From JAKRSD01 sp964473995 (GTDB lineage: Bacteria > Bacteroidota > Bacteroidia > CAIKAF01): a DNA stretch of 64,000 bases. Below are positions 27,012-36,486 of this stretch, one piece after another. The position numbers were made by a program, and so were the translations under genes. The DNA lies in assembly GCA_964473995.1 (NCBI GenBank), contig CAYYRB010000004.1, forward strand, positions 1-64,000, given 5' to 3'. The notes under the pieces were generated by a model. It was not told where the DNA came from. It made no database searches and was given only the letters and a program-made list of their open reading frames with translations. Every line of letters starts with the position of its first letter. Position 1 is the first letter of the stretch.

Positions 27012-27734
27012 CTAGATGAGGTAGAAGAATGTAAATACAAACACCCACACCAAATCTACGAAGTGCCAGTATAAACCAACTTTCTCGACCATTTCATAAT
27101 GGCCCCGTTTCTCCATTACCCCGCGCAGAACCATAATCAGCACGATAATATTGAGCAATACTCCGCTGAATACGTGACTTCCGTGGAATCCGGTGATGAA
27201 AAAGAAGAAATTGGCAAAGAGCTGGGCTCCGTATTCGTTGTAATGCAAATTTGCCCCGTGAATGATATATTCCGAACCATCAGCCAGAAAAATACCCGTG
27301 GCGCGGCCGGCATCCGTACCCGTAATGAAGTGATACCACTCCCAAGCTTGAGAACCGAGGAAGGCGAAACCTCCGATGATGGTCCAAATCATCCATTTAA
27401 CTACAGCCTTTTTATCGAAACGATGCCCCGCCTCAACGGCCAACACCATGGTTACTGAAGACATAATGAGGATAAACGTCATCAAGGAAACGAACGCCAA
27501 TTTGATGTGTCCCTCATAAAAAGGAAAATGGTTAAACACCTCATCCGGAGCAGGCCAAAAGCCGTTTTCTGCTTTGTTTCTCATCACCCCGTAGGAAATA
27601 AGTAGTGAAGAAAAGGTGAAGGCATCGGAGATGAGGAAAAACCACATCATCATTTTGCCATAGCTCACATTGAAGGGAGCCGTTCCTCCGCCCCACATGT
27701 TTTTTCCGGATTCTACGGTTGCTGTATGTGCCAT
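27012..27734 (-). CDS. Cytochrome c oxidase subunit III (first copy, longer)
   Basis: 240 residues from ATG 27734 (MAHTATVESGKN). A longer frame to 27767 exists, but the shorter start has AGAAGT just before it and is the usual N-terminus. COX3 features: MMMWFFLISDAFTFSSLL, GSQAWEWYHFI, FFFITGFHGSHVFSG and VGLYWHFVDLVWVFVFTFFYL. It supports subunit I in proton-pumping terminal oxidase. An insert (TDAGRATGIFLADGSEYIIHGANLH) is a common feature of this Bacteroidota copy. Confidence 0.92.
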   Translation of the reverse strand: MAHTATVESGKNMWGGGTAPFNVSYGKMMMWFFLISDAFTFSSLLISYGVMRNKAENGFWPAPDEVFNHFPFYEGHIKLAFVSLMTFILIMSSVTMVLAVEAGHRFDKKAVVKWMIWTIIGGFAFLGSQAWEWYHFITGTDAGRATGIFLADGSEYIIHGANLHYNEYGAQLFANFFFFITGFHGSHVFSGVLLNIIVLIMVLRGVMEKRGHYEMVEKVGLYWHFVDLVWVFVFTFFYLI

Positions 27735-27825
27735 ACTTCTGTTAAGTCCGTTAAATTTTGATTGCAAATAAAATCAGATTTTCTAAAATAGAAAAGGGAT
27801 TGTTTAATTTTTCCGCCTGTTTTTA

Positions 27826-28425
27826 TCAACTTTTTACCACTAAAAAAACAAAAAGATATAGCCACAGCGCATCAAGAAAATGCCAAAAAATGGCAGTGAG
27901 CTTGATTCCCACGTAGTTGTGCATGGAGTATCTTCCACGTAATGCTTTCACGGCGGTGTAAAAAAGACTGATCAGTCCCGCAATCAAGTGGGCCAGGTGG
28001 GTTCCCGTGATCACGATGAAAAATGAACCTGAAATATTTTCCGGATCCACAAACCGAATGCCCTGATCGGCCAATTGCTTCCAGCCTTCCACCTGCATCA
28101 GGCAAAAAGCGGTACCCAAAGCAAGGGTTAAAAGAAGCCAAAATCCCGCGCGGATAATTTTTCCTTTAGATGCCGCAAACCGCGCTGCATTTACCGTAAT
28201 ACTGCTTATCAGAAGCACGGCGGTGGAGTACCAGAAAATTTGAGGCAGCTCAAAATCAAACCATTTTTTTTGACCTTCACGCACAATGAATGCGCTGGTA
28301 AGAGCTGCAAAAACCATCACCATGGAGGCAATACCCAAACCAAGTAAAAATTTCGAATTCCTTTCTCTGTCCTTTATCTCCTCGATACTTTCAGCAGCTG
28401 ATTTTTTCTTTACATCGGATGTCAT
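27826..28425 (-). CDS. Cytochrome c oxidase subunit III (second copy, shorter)
   Basis: 199 residues, five transmembrane helices, with COX3 motifs ITGTHLAHLIAGLISL and LTAIFWHFLDALWLYLFVFL. Paired subunit III genes are usual for the Bacteroidota oxidase locus. The gene begins 4 bp after cyoE, so these two are in one transcript. A charged cytosolic N-terminus precedes the first helix. Confidence 0.92.
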   Translation of the reverse strand: MTSDVKKKSAAESIEEIKDRERNSKFLLGLGIASMVMVFAALTSAFIVREGQKKWFDFELPQIFWYSTAVLLISSITVNAARFAASKGKIIRAGFWLLLTLALGTAFCLMQVEGWKQLADQGIRFVDPENISGSFFIVITGTHLAHLIAGLISLFYTAVKALRGRYSMHNYVGIKLTAIFWHFLDALWLYLFVFLVVKS

Positions 28426-28429
28426 TTAA

Positions 28430-29314
28430 TCAGAAATTTAGATAATGAAACAACTGAACCAGCGGAAGGTAAAAAAACGAGGCAAACATGAGCCTCTTTG
28501 CATCTTCCATGGAACAGGTTTTAAACAGCCGAAAAGCCGTATACAAAAAGAAAAGCGTAATTACCTCCATAACAATCAGGGTAGTGAGGCTGATGAATCC
28601 GAAAGCATACGGAATGGCCGATACAGGAATAAGCATGGCCGTGTAAAAAAAGATGATGGCTGCATTTTCCTTGCTGTGTCCGCTCCGCAAGGGTAAAAGC
28701 CAAAAACCGGCTTTTTGATAATCTTCGTGCATGCGCCAGGCAATGGCCCAAAAATGGGGAAACTGCCACATAAACTGCACGAAAAAGAGAATCCAGGCTT
28801 CGTAGCCCAGATGACCAGCAGCGGCTACCCATCCTAAAAGCGGGGGAAGCGCCCCAGGAATGGCACCCACAAAAACGGCAATCGGCGTGTGCTTTTTAAG
28901 GGGAGTGTACACCAAAGCATACAGCAACAAAGCACCGATACTCAATAAGGTGGCTGTGGGATTTGTACCGAACCAAAGAATCAGTGTACCGAAAATACCC
29001 GTTACCAAGGAAACGGCAAGACCTTCGGAAACTTCCATGCGCCCGGCGGCCAAAGGGCGGTCTTTGGTACGATCCATCAATCGGTCGGAACTGCGCTCAA
29101 ATACCTGATTCAATCCGTTGGCAGAGGCCGTGATTAATGAACCGCCCAGCGTAACGGCAATGAGGGAAATGGCATCCGGACTTCCCTCCGCCCCGATCAA
29201 ATAACCCAATACGGCAGAAATGATGACCAACGCCGCGAGCCTGAATTTGGTCAGCGTCAGATAATCACGGAAACGTCCGGGTATATTTTTTTCGCTATGT
29301 GGAGAAGAATCCAA
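28430..29314 (-). CDS. cyoE: Protohaem IX farnesyltransferase (haem O synthase)
   Basis: 294 residues from TTG 29314. It is a UbiA-family prenyltransferase with the Asp-rich loop NGLNQVFERSSDRLMDRTKDRPLAAG and the second loop QFPHFWAIAWRMHEDYQKAG, and about nine helices. It farnesylates haem B to haem O, the precursor of haem A for the oxidase. A frame continues to TTG 29392, but a -7 element (TACTTTTG, 29340-29333) lies inside that extension and the extra residues are not family-like, so I prefer the shorter start. First gene of the oxidase block. Confidence 0.9.
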   Translation of the reverse strand: MDSSPHSEKNIPGRFRDYLTLTKFRLAALVIISAVLGYLIGAEGSPDAISLIAVTLGGSLITASANGLNQVFERSSDRLMDRTKDRPLAAGRMEVSEGLAVSLVTGIFGTLILWFGTNPTATLLSIGALLLYALVYTPLKKHTPIAVFVGAIPGALPPLLGWVAAAGHLGYEAWILFFVQFMWQFPHFWAIAWRMHEDYQKAGFWLLPLRSGHSKENAAIIFFYTAMLIPVSAIPYAFGFISLTTLIVMEVITLFFLYTAFRLFKTCSMEDAKRLMFASFFYLPLVQLFHYLNF

Positions 29315-29332
29315 ACTCGCAGTTTTTCGGGG

Positions 29333-29340
29333 CAAAAGTA
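29333..29340 (-). promoter_or_regulatory. -7 element TACTTTTG for cyoE
   Basis: Perfect TAnnTTTG on the minus strand, 18 bp before the favoured TTG start at 29314. Confidence 0.5.
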
Positions 29341-29396
29341 GGTTTTTTTTCCACCCGTTTTTTCCGTACTTGCTGAATGTGCTTTTCGGCAATCCC

Positions 29397-29404
29397 TATA
29401 TTTG
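29397..29404 (+). promoter_or_regulatory. -7 element TATATTTG for the beta-CASP gene
   Basis: Perfect TAnnTTTG 15 bp before ATG 29420. A TTG at 29370-29372 lies 24 bp upstream. Divergent from the cyoE promoter. Confidence 0.55.
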
Positions 29405-29419
29405 CCTTAATTTTTATTA

Positions 29420-30820
29420 ATGAAGATTACCTTTCACGGGGCCGCCCAAACCGTTACCGGATCTAAACATCTGATTGAAACCGCCTCCGGAAAAAAAATC
29501 CTTTTGGAATGCGGCATGTTTCAAGGCCACGGTGCCGATACCGACAACCTGAACAGACACCTGGGTTTTAACCCGCATGAGTTGGATGCCGTGGTGGTTT
29601 CCCATGCCCATATTGACCACTCCGGACTTCTTCCTCTTCTGGTGAAACAAGGATATCGCGGGCCCATCTTTTGCACACCCGCCACCAGAGATTTGATGGA
29701 AATCATGCTGCTCGACAGCGCCTCCATTCAGGAATCGGATATCCGTTTTTTGAATAAACGACGGGCCAGAAAAGGGAAACCTGCATTAAAACCGCTTTAT
29801 GTGCCGGAAGATGTACCTCCGGTATTCGAACAAATCCGTGTATTGGAATATGGAGCATCCGAAGAAATTATTACCGGATGCACCCTTCTGTTAACCGACG
29901 TGGGGCATATCGTGGGAAGTGCAGCCGTTCACCTGACGTTAAAAGAGGGAGATTCCTTCCGCCGTATTTTTTTCTCGGGAGATATCGGCCGTTATAATCA
30001 TGAACTGCTCCAAGATCCCGTGCCGTTTCCCCCCGCAGACATCATCCTCTGCGAAAGCACCTACGGAAACCAACTTCATGAGAGTGATGAGGAACACGAT
30101 GAACAATTATTACGGCATATCAGAAAAACCTGCCTGGAAAAGGGCGGCAAGCTCATCATTCCTTCATTCAGCGTAGGAAGAACCCAAGAACTGCTGTTTA
30201 AACTGAACCGCTTTTACCTCCGGGGAAGACTTCCCGAAATTCCCTATTATGTGGACAGTCCCCTTTCTGAAAAAGCGACCCGGATTACCCGGGATTACAT
30301 GAATTTATACAACGAGCGTTTTAAGCTGATTCTTTCTCAGGATAAGGATCCGTTCACATTTCCGGGCTTGGTATTCATTCAGGATTCAGAAGCATCCAAG
30401 GCCCTGAATGGGTCTGATGATCCATGCGTAATCATTTCAGCCTCCGGAATGGCTGACGCCGGGAGAGTAAAACACCATATCGCCAATAACATCGGGAAAA
30501 AGGAAGCTACCATCCTTTTGGTGGGTTACTGCGAACCTTCATCGTTGGGCGGTCGCTTGATGAGCGGAGCGCGCGAAGTGCGGATTTTCGGCGAGGAATA
30601 CCATGTGAACTGTTCCATTGAAAGCATGCGCACACTCAGTGCTCACGGAGATTATGAAGATATGCTCCGCTATCTATCCTGCCAAGACCCGGCTTCCGTG
30701 GAAAGAATTTTTCTGGTACACGGAGATAAAATGGAAATGGACGCTTTCCGCAACCACCTACGCGAAAGGGGATTTCAAAAAATTGATATTCCAGAACCTC
30801 ACGAAACCGTGCAGCTGTAA
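29420..30820 (+). CDS. Beta-CASP metallo-beta-lactamase-fold ribonuclease
   Basis: 466 residues. The MBL zinc site is complete: SHAHIDHSG near residue 61, DVGHIVGS near 155, SGDIG near 181. The beta-CASP part follows: CESTYGN, PSFSVGRTQELL, SASGMADAGRVKHH, LSAHGDYEDML and LVHGDK. This is the CPSF73/Ysh1-like bacterial family (RNA-specificity domain), expected to cut or trim RNA in the cytosol. No operon partner. Confidence 0.92.
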   Translation: MKITFHGAAQTVTGSKHLIETASGKKILLECGMFQGHGADTDNLNRHLGFNPHELDAVVVSHAHIDHSGLLPLLVKQGYRGPIFCTPATRDLMEIMLLDSASIQESDIRFLNKRRARKGKPALKPLYVPEDVPPVFEQIRVLEYGASEEIITGCTLLLTDVGHIVGSAAVHLTLKEGDSFRRIFFSGDIGRYNHELLQDPVPFPPADIILCESTYGNQLHESDEEHDEQLLRHIRKTCLEKGGKLIIPSFSVGRTQELLFKLNRFYLRGRLPEIPYYVDSPLSEKATRITRDYMNLYNERFKLILSQDKDPFTFPGLVFIQDSEASKALNGSDDPCVIISASGMADAGRVKHHIANNIGKKEATILLVGYCEPSSLGGRLMSGAREVRIFGEEYHVNCSIESMRTLSAHGDYEDMLRYLSCQDPASVERIFLVHGDKMEMDAFRNHLRERGFQKIDIPEPHETVQL

Positions 30821-31003
30821 TAACAGATATTTACTGTTCTTACCGTCTTAGCGCTTTTTTAAAATTGAATAAATCTCTATGGGGTGATTGAATAGAGAAA
30901 AAAGGGAGAGATAAATCCTTTCATCTTGATTTCCAATATTTCACCATTCCATCAAAACGTATGAAAATTGGAAAAAGATTTTTCTTATTTACTGAGGTTT
31001 TCC

Positions 31004-31038
31004 GTAAAACAAAAACAGACCTCCGAAGAGGCCTGTTT
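31004..31038 (-). terminator. Terminator of the S46 peptidase gene
   Basis: AAACAG/CTGTTT plus CCTC/GAGG stem with one A-C mismatch and a CGAA loop, followed on the minus strand by TTTTTGTTTT. Confidence 0.75.
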
Positions 31039-31058
31039 ACTGCAATTCTATCCTGTTC

Positions 31059-33206
31059 TTAGGAAATAATTTTCAATTCTTTGATCAGATTATCGGCTTC
31101 TGCATACTTATCAATGAACCAGAGCACATAGCGTATATCTACTGAAATAGTGCGCTGCACTTTCTTCTGATAAGACAGGTCGCCTACCATGCTGTCCCAA
31201 TTTCCGTCGAAGGCGATACCGATGAGATGCCCCTCCCCGTTGATTACCGGACTACCGGAGTTACCCCCCGTAATGTCGTTATTGCTCAGGAAGTTTACGA
31301 TCAAGTCTCCGTTTTCTGCATAGCGGCCGAAGTCCTTTTTCAGGATCAGGTCACGGAGTTTTTTGGGCACGTCAAATTCTACGTCACCGGGAATTTCTTT
31401 TTCCAAAATTCCGCGGTAGGTGGTGAAAAAGCGGTACGAGATGGCATCCCGTCCATCATAGGGAAGCACCGACCCGTAGGTGAGCCGCAATGTGCTGTTT
31501 GCATCGGGGTAAAATTGCATTTCAGTTTTAAATTCGCGGATGGCAGCCATCCAGGTGGTCATGAGCGCATCAAACGATTCAGAAGCTGCTTCATTTTTTC
31601 CTGAGGCACCTATATACAGTTCAATCGCCGCCATGACAAATTTGAATCCCGGATCGGCCTGAAGCGTTTTTCCGCTCGGCTTTTCCAGCCAGGCTTTCAT
31701 GCGGCCTGCATCTGCAAAAATACTGCCTGCGTAAACCATATCTGCATAGGCCGACAGGCGGTTTCCTCCCTTTTTCACTTTTACCTTGGCATAATCTCCT
31801 TCAGTGAGGATTTTAGGCCACGAACTTTGTGGAATATCTTTCATAAAGATGTCCAGCATGCCGGCAAAAACAGCCTTATCTACGGTGGCATTGAAATTTT
31901 TAAAGTCTTTTTCCAGATTCGCCTTGTTTTTTTCCAAAGCTCCCTTTACCATATCGTTTACCTCATTCCCCTCACCAAGCATCATGCCGATCTGATAGTA
32001 TCGGGAACCGTAGCCCACCATCTGGGAACCGAATAAGGCAAAGTTCAGATAGCTCATCACCTTATCGGTTTCGGGGTCCGCCTCGGATACTTTCTTAATA
32101 TCCGCAATCAGATTACCGTATTTTGCTTTGCGGTCTGCGTCTGCATTAGCCCATGCATTAAATTCGGTTTCAAATGCTTGTTTCTTCTCAATGAAATCGG
32201 AGGTTTTGGCGGCATATACATTACCCAGAAAATACTTCCATGTGTTGGCCAAAGAAGCATAATCACCGGCTAACTGCAATTTAATGGCTTCGTCTTTATC
32301 CATGAAGGATTTTTGCACGTTCAGTTTCTTTTCCATTACCGAAGCCATGGTCGGATAGTCGGTAAATACGGTTTTCTTTACCATATCCGAAGTAAGATAA
32401 CGTTGTGTACGGCCCGGGAATCCCATAATGAATGAAAAATCGTTTTGTTTCACACCTTTAAGTGAAATAGGAAGGAAATGCTTGGGTTTGTATGGCTTAT
32501 TAGCCGGTGAGTATTCCGCCGGATTGTTATTCTCATCAGCATAAATACGGAAAATGGAAAAGTCGCCCGTATGGCGCGGCCACATCCAGTTATCCGTATC
32601 TCCCCCGAATTTCCCCACCGATTCGGGCGGTGTGCCAACCAGCCGTATGTCGGTAAATACCTGATATACCATCAGAATATATTCGTTGTCGAAATAAAAG
32701 GATTTCACTTTCCCTTCATACCCGGGCCCTTCTTTTGCCGCATCCGTTTCGAGTTGTTTGATGACAGCCGCTTTACCTTCCACTCCTTTTACTTTGGATG
32801 TCACATCTTCCATGCGCACCAAAATTTTCACTTTCAGCCCTTCCACACGAAGTTCTTTGTCATGGGAAGATGCCCAAAATCCGTCTTTCAGCCAGTTGTA
32901 TTGGGTGGTGGAAAGTTCGGCGATGGCATCGTAGCCACAGTGGTGATTGGTGAATACAAGTCCTTTGTCCGAAACGATTTCTCCCGTACAAAATCCACCG
33001 AAAGAAACGATGGCATCTTTGATAGACGCTTTATTTACGCTGTAGATATCTTCGGCGGTGAGTTTACAGCCCATTTGCTGCATTTTGCCTTCCAATTGTT
33101 TCAAATACAACGGAAGCCACATGCCCTCGTCGGCCCGCACTCCCTGAAACAAAAAGCTGATTGCCGCGATGAGCACCAAGGCCCTTTTCTTAAACATAGT
33201 CATCAT
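31059..33206 (-). CDS. S46 dipeptidyl-peptidase, DPP7-like
   Basis: 715 residues, full S46 length. Signal peptide to about VRA (residue 25). Catalytic triad: TNHHCGY (His88-89), the Asp in NWMWPRHTGDFS near 225, and Ser650 in GGNSGSP. The residue 18 after the catalytic Ser, which sets P1 preference in this family, is Gly668 (AFDGNW), as in DPP7; DPP11 has Arg there. It should therefore remove dipeptides with hydrophobic rather than acidic P1 in the periplasm. Three in-frame ATGs lie at 33206, 33203 and 33197; the last gives the neatest signal peptide. Confidence 0.92.
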   Translation of the reverse strand: MMTMFKKRALVLIAAISFLFQGVRADEGMWLPLYLKQLEGKMQQMGCKLTAEDIYSVNKASIKDAIVSFGGFCTGEIVSDKGLVFTNHHCGYDAIAELSTTQYNWLKDGFWASSHDKELRVEGLKVKILVRMEDVTSKVKGVEGKAAVIKQLETDAAKEGPGYEGKVKSFYFDNEYILMVYQVFTDIRLVGTPPESVGKFGGDTDNWMWPRHTGDFSIFRIYADENNNPAEYSPANKPYKPKHFLPISLKGVKQNDFSFIMGFPGRTQRYLTSDMVKKTVFTDYPTMASVMEKKLNVQKSFMDKDEAIKLQLAGDYASLANTWKYFLGNVYAAKTSDFIEKKQAFETEFNAWANADADRKAKYGNLIADIKKVSEADPETDKVMSYLNFALFGSQMVGYGSRYYQIGMMLGEGNEVNDMVKGALEKNKANLEKDFKNFNATVDKAVFAGMLDIFMKDIPQSSWPKILTEGDYAKVKVKKGGNRLSAYADMVYAGSIFADAGRMKAWLEKPSGKTLQADPGFKFVMAAIELYIGASGKNEAASESFDALMTTWMAAIREFKTEMQFYPDANSTLRLTYGSVLPYDGRDAISYRFFTTYRGILEKEIPGDVEFDVPKKLRDLILKKDFGRYAENGDLIVNFLSNNDITGGNSGSPVINGEGHLIGIAFDGNWDSMVGDLSYQKKVQRTISVDIRYVLWFIDKYAEADNLIKELKIIS

Positions 33207-33241
33207 GATTTGTTTTGGTTTTGAATATGAAATAAAGAAAA

Positions 33242-33865
33242 TTAAAATTTGATTTTTAATCCGTCGAACGCCATTTTCGCCCCATTGTCCTCAGCGGTGG
33301 AAGACCAGGTAATTTTATTTCCTTCCATCTGCACGGTAGGTTCACTTACCGATTTGATTTTTTTGGGAAAGGTGACGTCCAATTTATGGGTGAGCATCAT
33401 GCCCATGGAAGCATAGGCACTATCATTGGCTGATGTACCTAAGGGAAGTGTGCGGTAAATCAGTTCCTTTTTGCCTTTTTGGGTTATTTTATCGAAGGTA
33501 CCGGTTCCCAAACCGGTCAATTCACCCGACTTTCCCATTTCACGGTGTGCGGCATTCAAGGCTTCGGGATTCAGAAAATCATACGAAACGGTGATGACAT
33601 CCCCTTCGCCTTTCATTTCTGCATTGGAAATCCCCTTCACTGCATTGAGTGTCTGGGCCAAAAGTTTAAGATCGCCCAGAGAGTCAGAGAGGCTGTAGTT
33701 GATACTCCCCGTGGAATCCATGCTTTTGGCAAAATTCATGAATTCCGTGGCGTCCAGTTGGTAACTGATCGTGCCGCCCATTTTGGGGTTGAAAACTACT
33801 TTTTCGGTGAGGGTACATCCCACGGCGACAAAGGCAGTCAATAAAAAAGCAAAGAAATGTTTCAT
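33242..33865 (-). CDS. Uncharacterised lipoprotein
   Basis: 207 residues from ATG 33865. MKHFFAFLLTAFVAVGC is a lipoprotein signal with the lipidated Cys at 17. The mature part is mostly beta (GGTISYQLDATEFMNFAK ... LDVTFPKKIKSVSEPTVQMEGNKITW) and resembles the group of Bacteroidota lipoproteins that precede envelope genes. I do not recognise a named family. It sits 35 bp upstream of the S46 peptidase on the same strand. Confidence 0.7.
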   Translation of the reverse strand: MKHFFAFLLTAFVAVGCTLTEKVVFNPKMGGTISYQLDATEFMNFAKSMDSTGSINYSLSDSLGDLKLLAQTLNAVKGISNAEMKGEGDVITVSYDFLNPEALNAAHREMGKSGELTGLGTGTFDKITQKGKKELIYRTLPLGTSANDSAYASMGMMLTHKLDVTFPKKIKSVSEPTVQMEGNKITWSSTAEDNGAKMAFDGLKIKF

Positions 33866-33907
33866 CGTTATTTTGGTTGGAAACACAAAGGTAAAATTAT
33901 CCGGTAA

Positions 33908-35041
33908 TTAGCCAAGATCGGGCCTATTTCCGTATTTGCGGCCTTTCCAGGTAAACGTGCCCATCAGGGAGCCCAAAAATCCCGATACCAGATACAGCGG
34001 ATGAAGGAGGGATGAGGGAAGAATGTAAGGCATTAATTCCAAACGGCGGTAACGGATGCAAAGAGACCCGAGCATGGCCAAATCGGCTGCCATTTTCACC
34101 CCGGCAACAACTAAAACATGCGCAAGATTTCCAAATATCAAATGATAACCAAAAAGGCAAAACCAAGATACGTGAATCCATACCATGAGAACCGTCAGTA
34201 TTTTTCCGGGCAGGCCATATCCACGGGATTTGCTTCCCCAGCGGATGCGGCGCTGAAAAAATTCAGATACACTTCCATCTCCCGGGGTTTCGGCGGTGGC
34301 GGCAGAATGTGTGACATAGCGGATGGCGTTTTTTCCATACGTTTTTCTGATTTTTTCCAGCAGAAATAAATCATCGCCTCCAGGATACTTCCGGTTGCCT
34401 GAATAGCCTCCAACCTGATGAAATGCCTCCTTTTGAAACCCCAGAAAGGCACCATTGCATAAAAAAGGAAATCCTAATCCTGCGAAGGCCGCTCCCGAAC
34501 CGCTGAGCGACAAAAATTCCAAATCGGCAAACGGTGCACCCGCCCATCCGGCAGATTTTTGCATCACCATACCACAAACCATCCGGATTTCTCGATCAGC
34601 CGCGAATCCCGACATGACATCAATTCCCTCCTGCGTGGGCAGCGTGTCTGCATCCAACGTCACGATAAAGGAATTGGAAGCTTTTGCAATGCCAAGGGAT
34701 AAGGCGTCTTTTTTCCCTTTTTCCGTTTCGGATAAACGGAACATTCGGAATCCGGGAAAGATTGTTTGGTAAGATATCAGAAGCTTTTCGGTTTCATCCT
34801 CCGAATGATCGTTCACGAAAATCCATTCACTTCCCTCGGGAAGCATGATTTTTTTGGATAACCTTTCCAGAATCGGTTTAATCCGCTTCTGCTCGTTGCG
34901 GCAAGGAATGACGACTGAAATAGGCTCAGAGTGATCCTTATTTCGTTTTTTCCTTTTGTTTATCCACCTACCCAGTAGCCAAATTACGGTAAACAGAACA
35001 TAAACCGCCAAAACCGACAGGGTGATGATGTGCGCCGCCAT
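33908..35041 (-). CDS. Membrane GT2 glycosyltransferase
   Basis: 377 residues. An N-terminal helix, then a GT-A domain with VVIPCRNE, the donor-binding LDADTL near residue 133, GGDD near 226 and QRRIRW near 268, the processive/transferase signature of family 2. Three hydrophobic segments follow (residues ~285-370). It uses a nucleotide sugar on the cytosolic face; acceptor unknown, perhaps a lipid. Divergent from ruvC. Confidence 0.88.
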   Translation of the reverse strand: MAAHIITLSVLAVYVLFTVIWLLGRWINKRKKRNKDHSEPISVVIPCRNEQKRIKPILERLSKKIMLPEGSEWIFVNDHSEDETEKLLISYQTIFPGFRMFRLSETEKGKKDALSLGIAKASNSFIVTLDADTLPTQEGIDVMSGFAADREIRMVCGMVMQKSAGWAGAPFADLEFLSLSGSGAAFAGLGFPFLCNGAFLGFQKEAFHQVGGYSGNRKYPGGDDLFLLEKIRKTYGKNAIRYVTHSAATAETPGDGSVSEFFQRRIRWGSKSRGYGLPGKILTVLMVWIHVSWFCLFGYHLIFGNLAHVLVVAGVKMAADLAMLGSLCIRYRRLELMPYILPSSLLHPLYLVSGFLGSLMGTFTWKGRKYGNRPDLG

Positions 35042-35087
35042 AAAGGGCTAAAACTACTAAAAGTTCCATAAAGCCGTCCAAACTGAT

Positions 35088-35095
35088 TACTTTTG
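35088..35095 (+). promoter_or_regulatory. -7 element TACTTTTG for ruvC
   Basis: Perfect TAnnTTTG ending 9 bp before ATG 35105. It makes an upstream TTG at 35093 impossible as start of this transcript, because that lies inside the element. Confidence 0.55.
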
Positions 35096-35104
35096 AGCTT
35101 TACT

Positions 35105-35662
35105 ATGTCGGGAGCTTCTGAAAAAATAATTCTTGGAATAGATCCGGGAAGTCTGGTTACTGGTTATGGAATCATCGCGGTTTCCGGTAGGGCGATCCGC
35201 GTGTTGGATCTGGGTGTATTTAAAATGGCAAAAGCCGGTGAGCATTTCGATAAATTAAAAGTCATCTTTGAAAGCACCCTGCAGATCATTCAAAAATTTC
35301 AGCCGCACGAATTTGCCGTGGAGGCTCCCTTTTACGGCAACAACGTACAAAGCATGCTCAAGTTGGGAAGGGCTCAGGGAGTATCCATAGCTGCCGCGTT
35401 AAGCGCGAATCTGCCCGTTTTTGAATATTCCCCGCGCAAGGTAAAGCAGGCCATCACGGGAAACGGAGCCGCATCTAAGGAGCAGGTGGCCGCCCTGTTG
35501 AAACAGATGTACGGAATAACCATAGACACCAAATTTTTGGATGCTACCGACGGCTTGGCGGTGGCTGTTTGTCATGGTTTCAGAAATGATATTTCTTCCG
35601 TCTCCGGCAAAACAAACTCGTGGGAAGCGTTTCTTAAAAAGAATCCGGAACGGCTTAAATAA
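35105..35662 (+). CDS. ruvC: Holliday-junction endonuclease RuvC
   Basis: 185 residues. The RNase-H-like site is intact: Asp13 in GIDPGS, Glu73 in VEAPFYG, Asp146 and Asp149 in DATDGLAVAVCH. It resolves Holliday junctions with RuvAB. The start at 35105 follows from the -7 element just upstream. Its last 8 bases overlap the 3' end of the convergent membrane-protein gene. ruvA and ruvB are not in the window. Confidence 0.95.
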   Translation: MSGASEKIILGIDPGSLVTGYGIIAVSGRAIRVLDLGVFKMAKAGEHFDKLKVIFESTLQIIQKFQPHEFAVEAPFYGNNVQSMLKLGRAQGVSIAAALSANLPVFEYSPRKVKQAITGNGAASKEQVAALLKQMYGITIDTKFLDATDGLAVAVCHGFRNDISSVSGKTNSWEAFLKKNPERLK

Positions 35663-36482
35663 TATTCTGGATATCTAAATACAGATATACCCAGATAGCA
35701 CCCAATAAACCGGCAATACGCCAATCCACCTTGGAATATATATCTGGAAATTCTTTAAATCGGAAAGGGATATTTCGCTTTATGATAAGCGCGCCCATGA
35801 TAAACCCCGGATAAGCCATAAGACAAAAAAACTGAAAAAACAGGGAGTAATCATTCATGAGCAGCATAATGGGTAAAACGCCGAACACGATAGGAAGAAT
35901 AAGTTGTTCTAAAAAATAAAACCGCTTCAGGTGAGCAGTATTATTCTTCCCGGGGTTCATATAAAATGCGGCAAATTGGGGAGCTTTTGTATACCCGTAA
36001 AGAATGGATAGAAAAATAAAAATCATCATAAAGATGAAAATGGCGGGAGTAGGGAAACCCAACCATTCAGAAATATTCGAAATTCCCAGATAGAGAAATT
36101 TTTGGTGGGTTATTCGGTAAAAAAAGTTCACAAAAAACTGACCTGGAAGCAGCAGAACGGCGGCAATAGAAAACCAATGCAGAAAATAATGAAAATGCGT
36201 CTTTTTCTTTGCTTTTACTGCAATTCTGCCTAACACCAAGCCTATCAACAGGAGGAGAATTGTAGGTGCGCCAAAGACTACAATGATTTTAAACTTTGAC
36301 CAATAAAAGTAATGAGGTTCTACGATAGCGAGGTTAAAGGTAAGCATACGGGACAATCCCCATATTTTGGCAAACAGGTAAGTAAACAACTGATAGCTGA
36401 AATAAACGGCCAAATGTCCCATAACAAAGAAAGCGGTAGCTTTCAATACTCTCTCAATTTTAATCGGTGCCTCTTGTTGCAT
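35655..36482 (-). CDS. Polytopic membrane protein paired with the exosortase
   Basis: 275 residues, about seven or eight hydrophobic helices, no soluble domain, little sequence signature beyond GLVLGRIAVKAKKKTHFHYF and the FYMNPGKNN loop. It starts at ATG 36482, four bases after the exosortase stop (an upstream TTG at 36512 would overlap it). Tight coupling suggests a dedicated partner. Bacteroidota exosortases of the XrtX kind are known to have such an associated membrane protein. Function unknown. Confidence 0.65.
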   Translation of the reverse strand: MQQEAPIKIERVLKATAFFVMGHLAVYFSYQLFTYLFAKIWGLSRMLTFNLAIVEPHYFYWSKFKIIVVFGAPTILLLLIGLVLGRIAVKAKKKTHFHYFLHWFSIAAVLLLPGQFFVNFFYRITHQKFLYLGISNISEWLGFPTPAIFIFMMIFIFLSILYGYTKAPQFAAFYMNPGKNNTAHLKRFYFLEQLILPIVFGVLPIMLLMNDYSLFFQFFCLMAYPGFIMGALIIKRNIPFRFKEFPDIYSKVDWRIAGLLGAIWVYLYLDIQNII

Positions 36483-36486
36483 AAAA

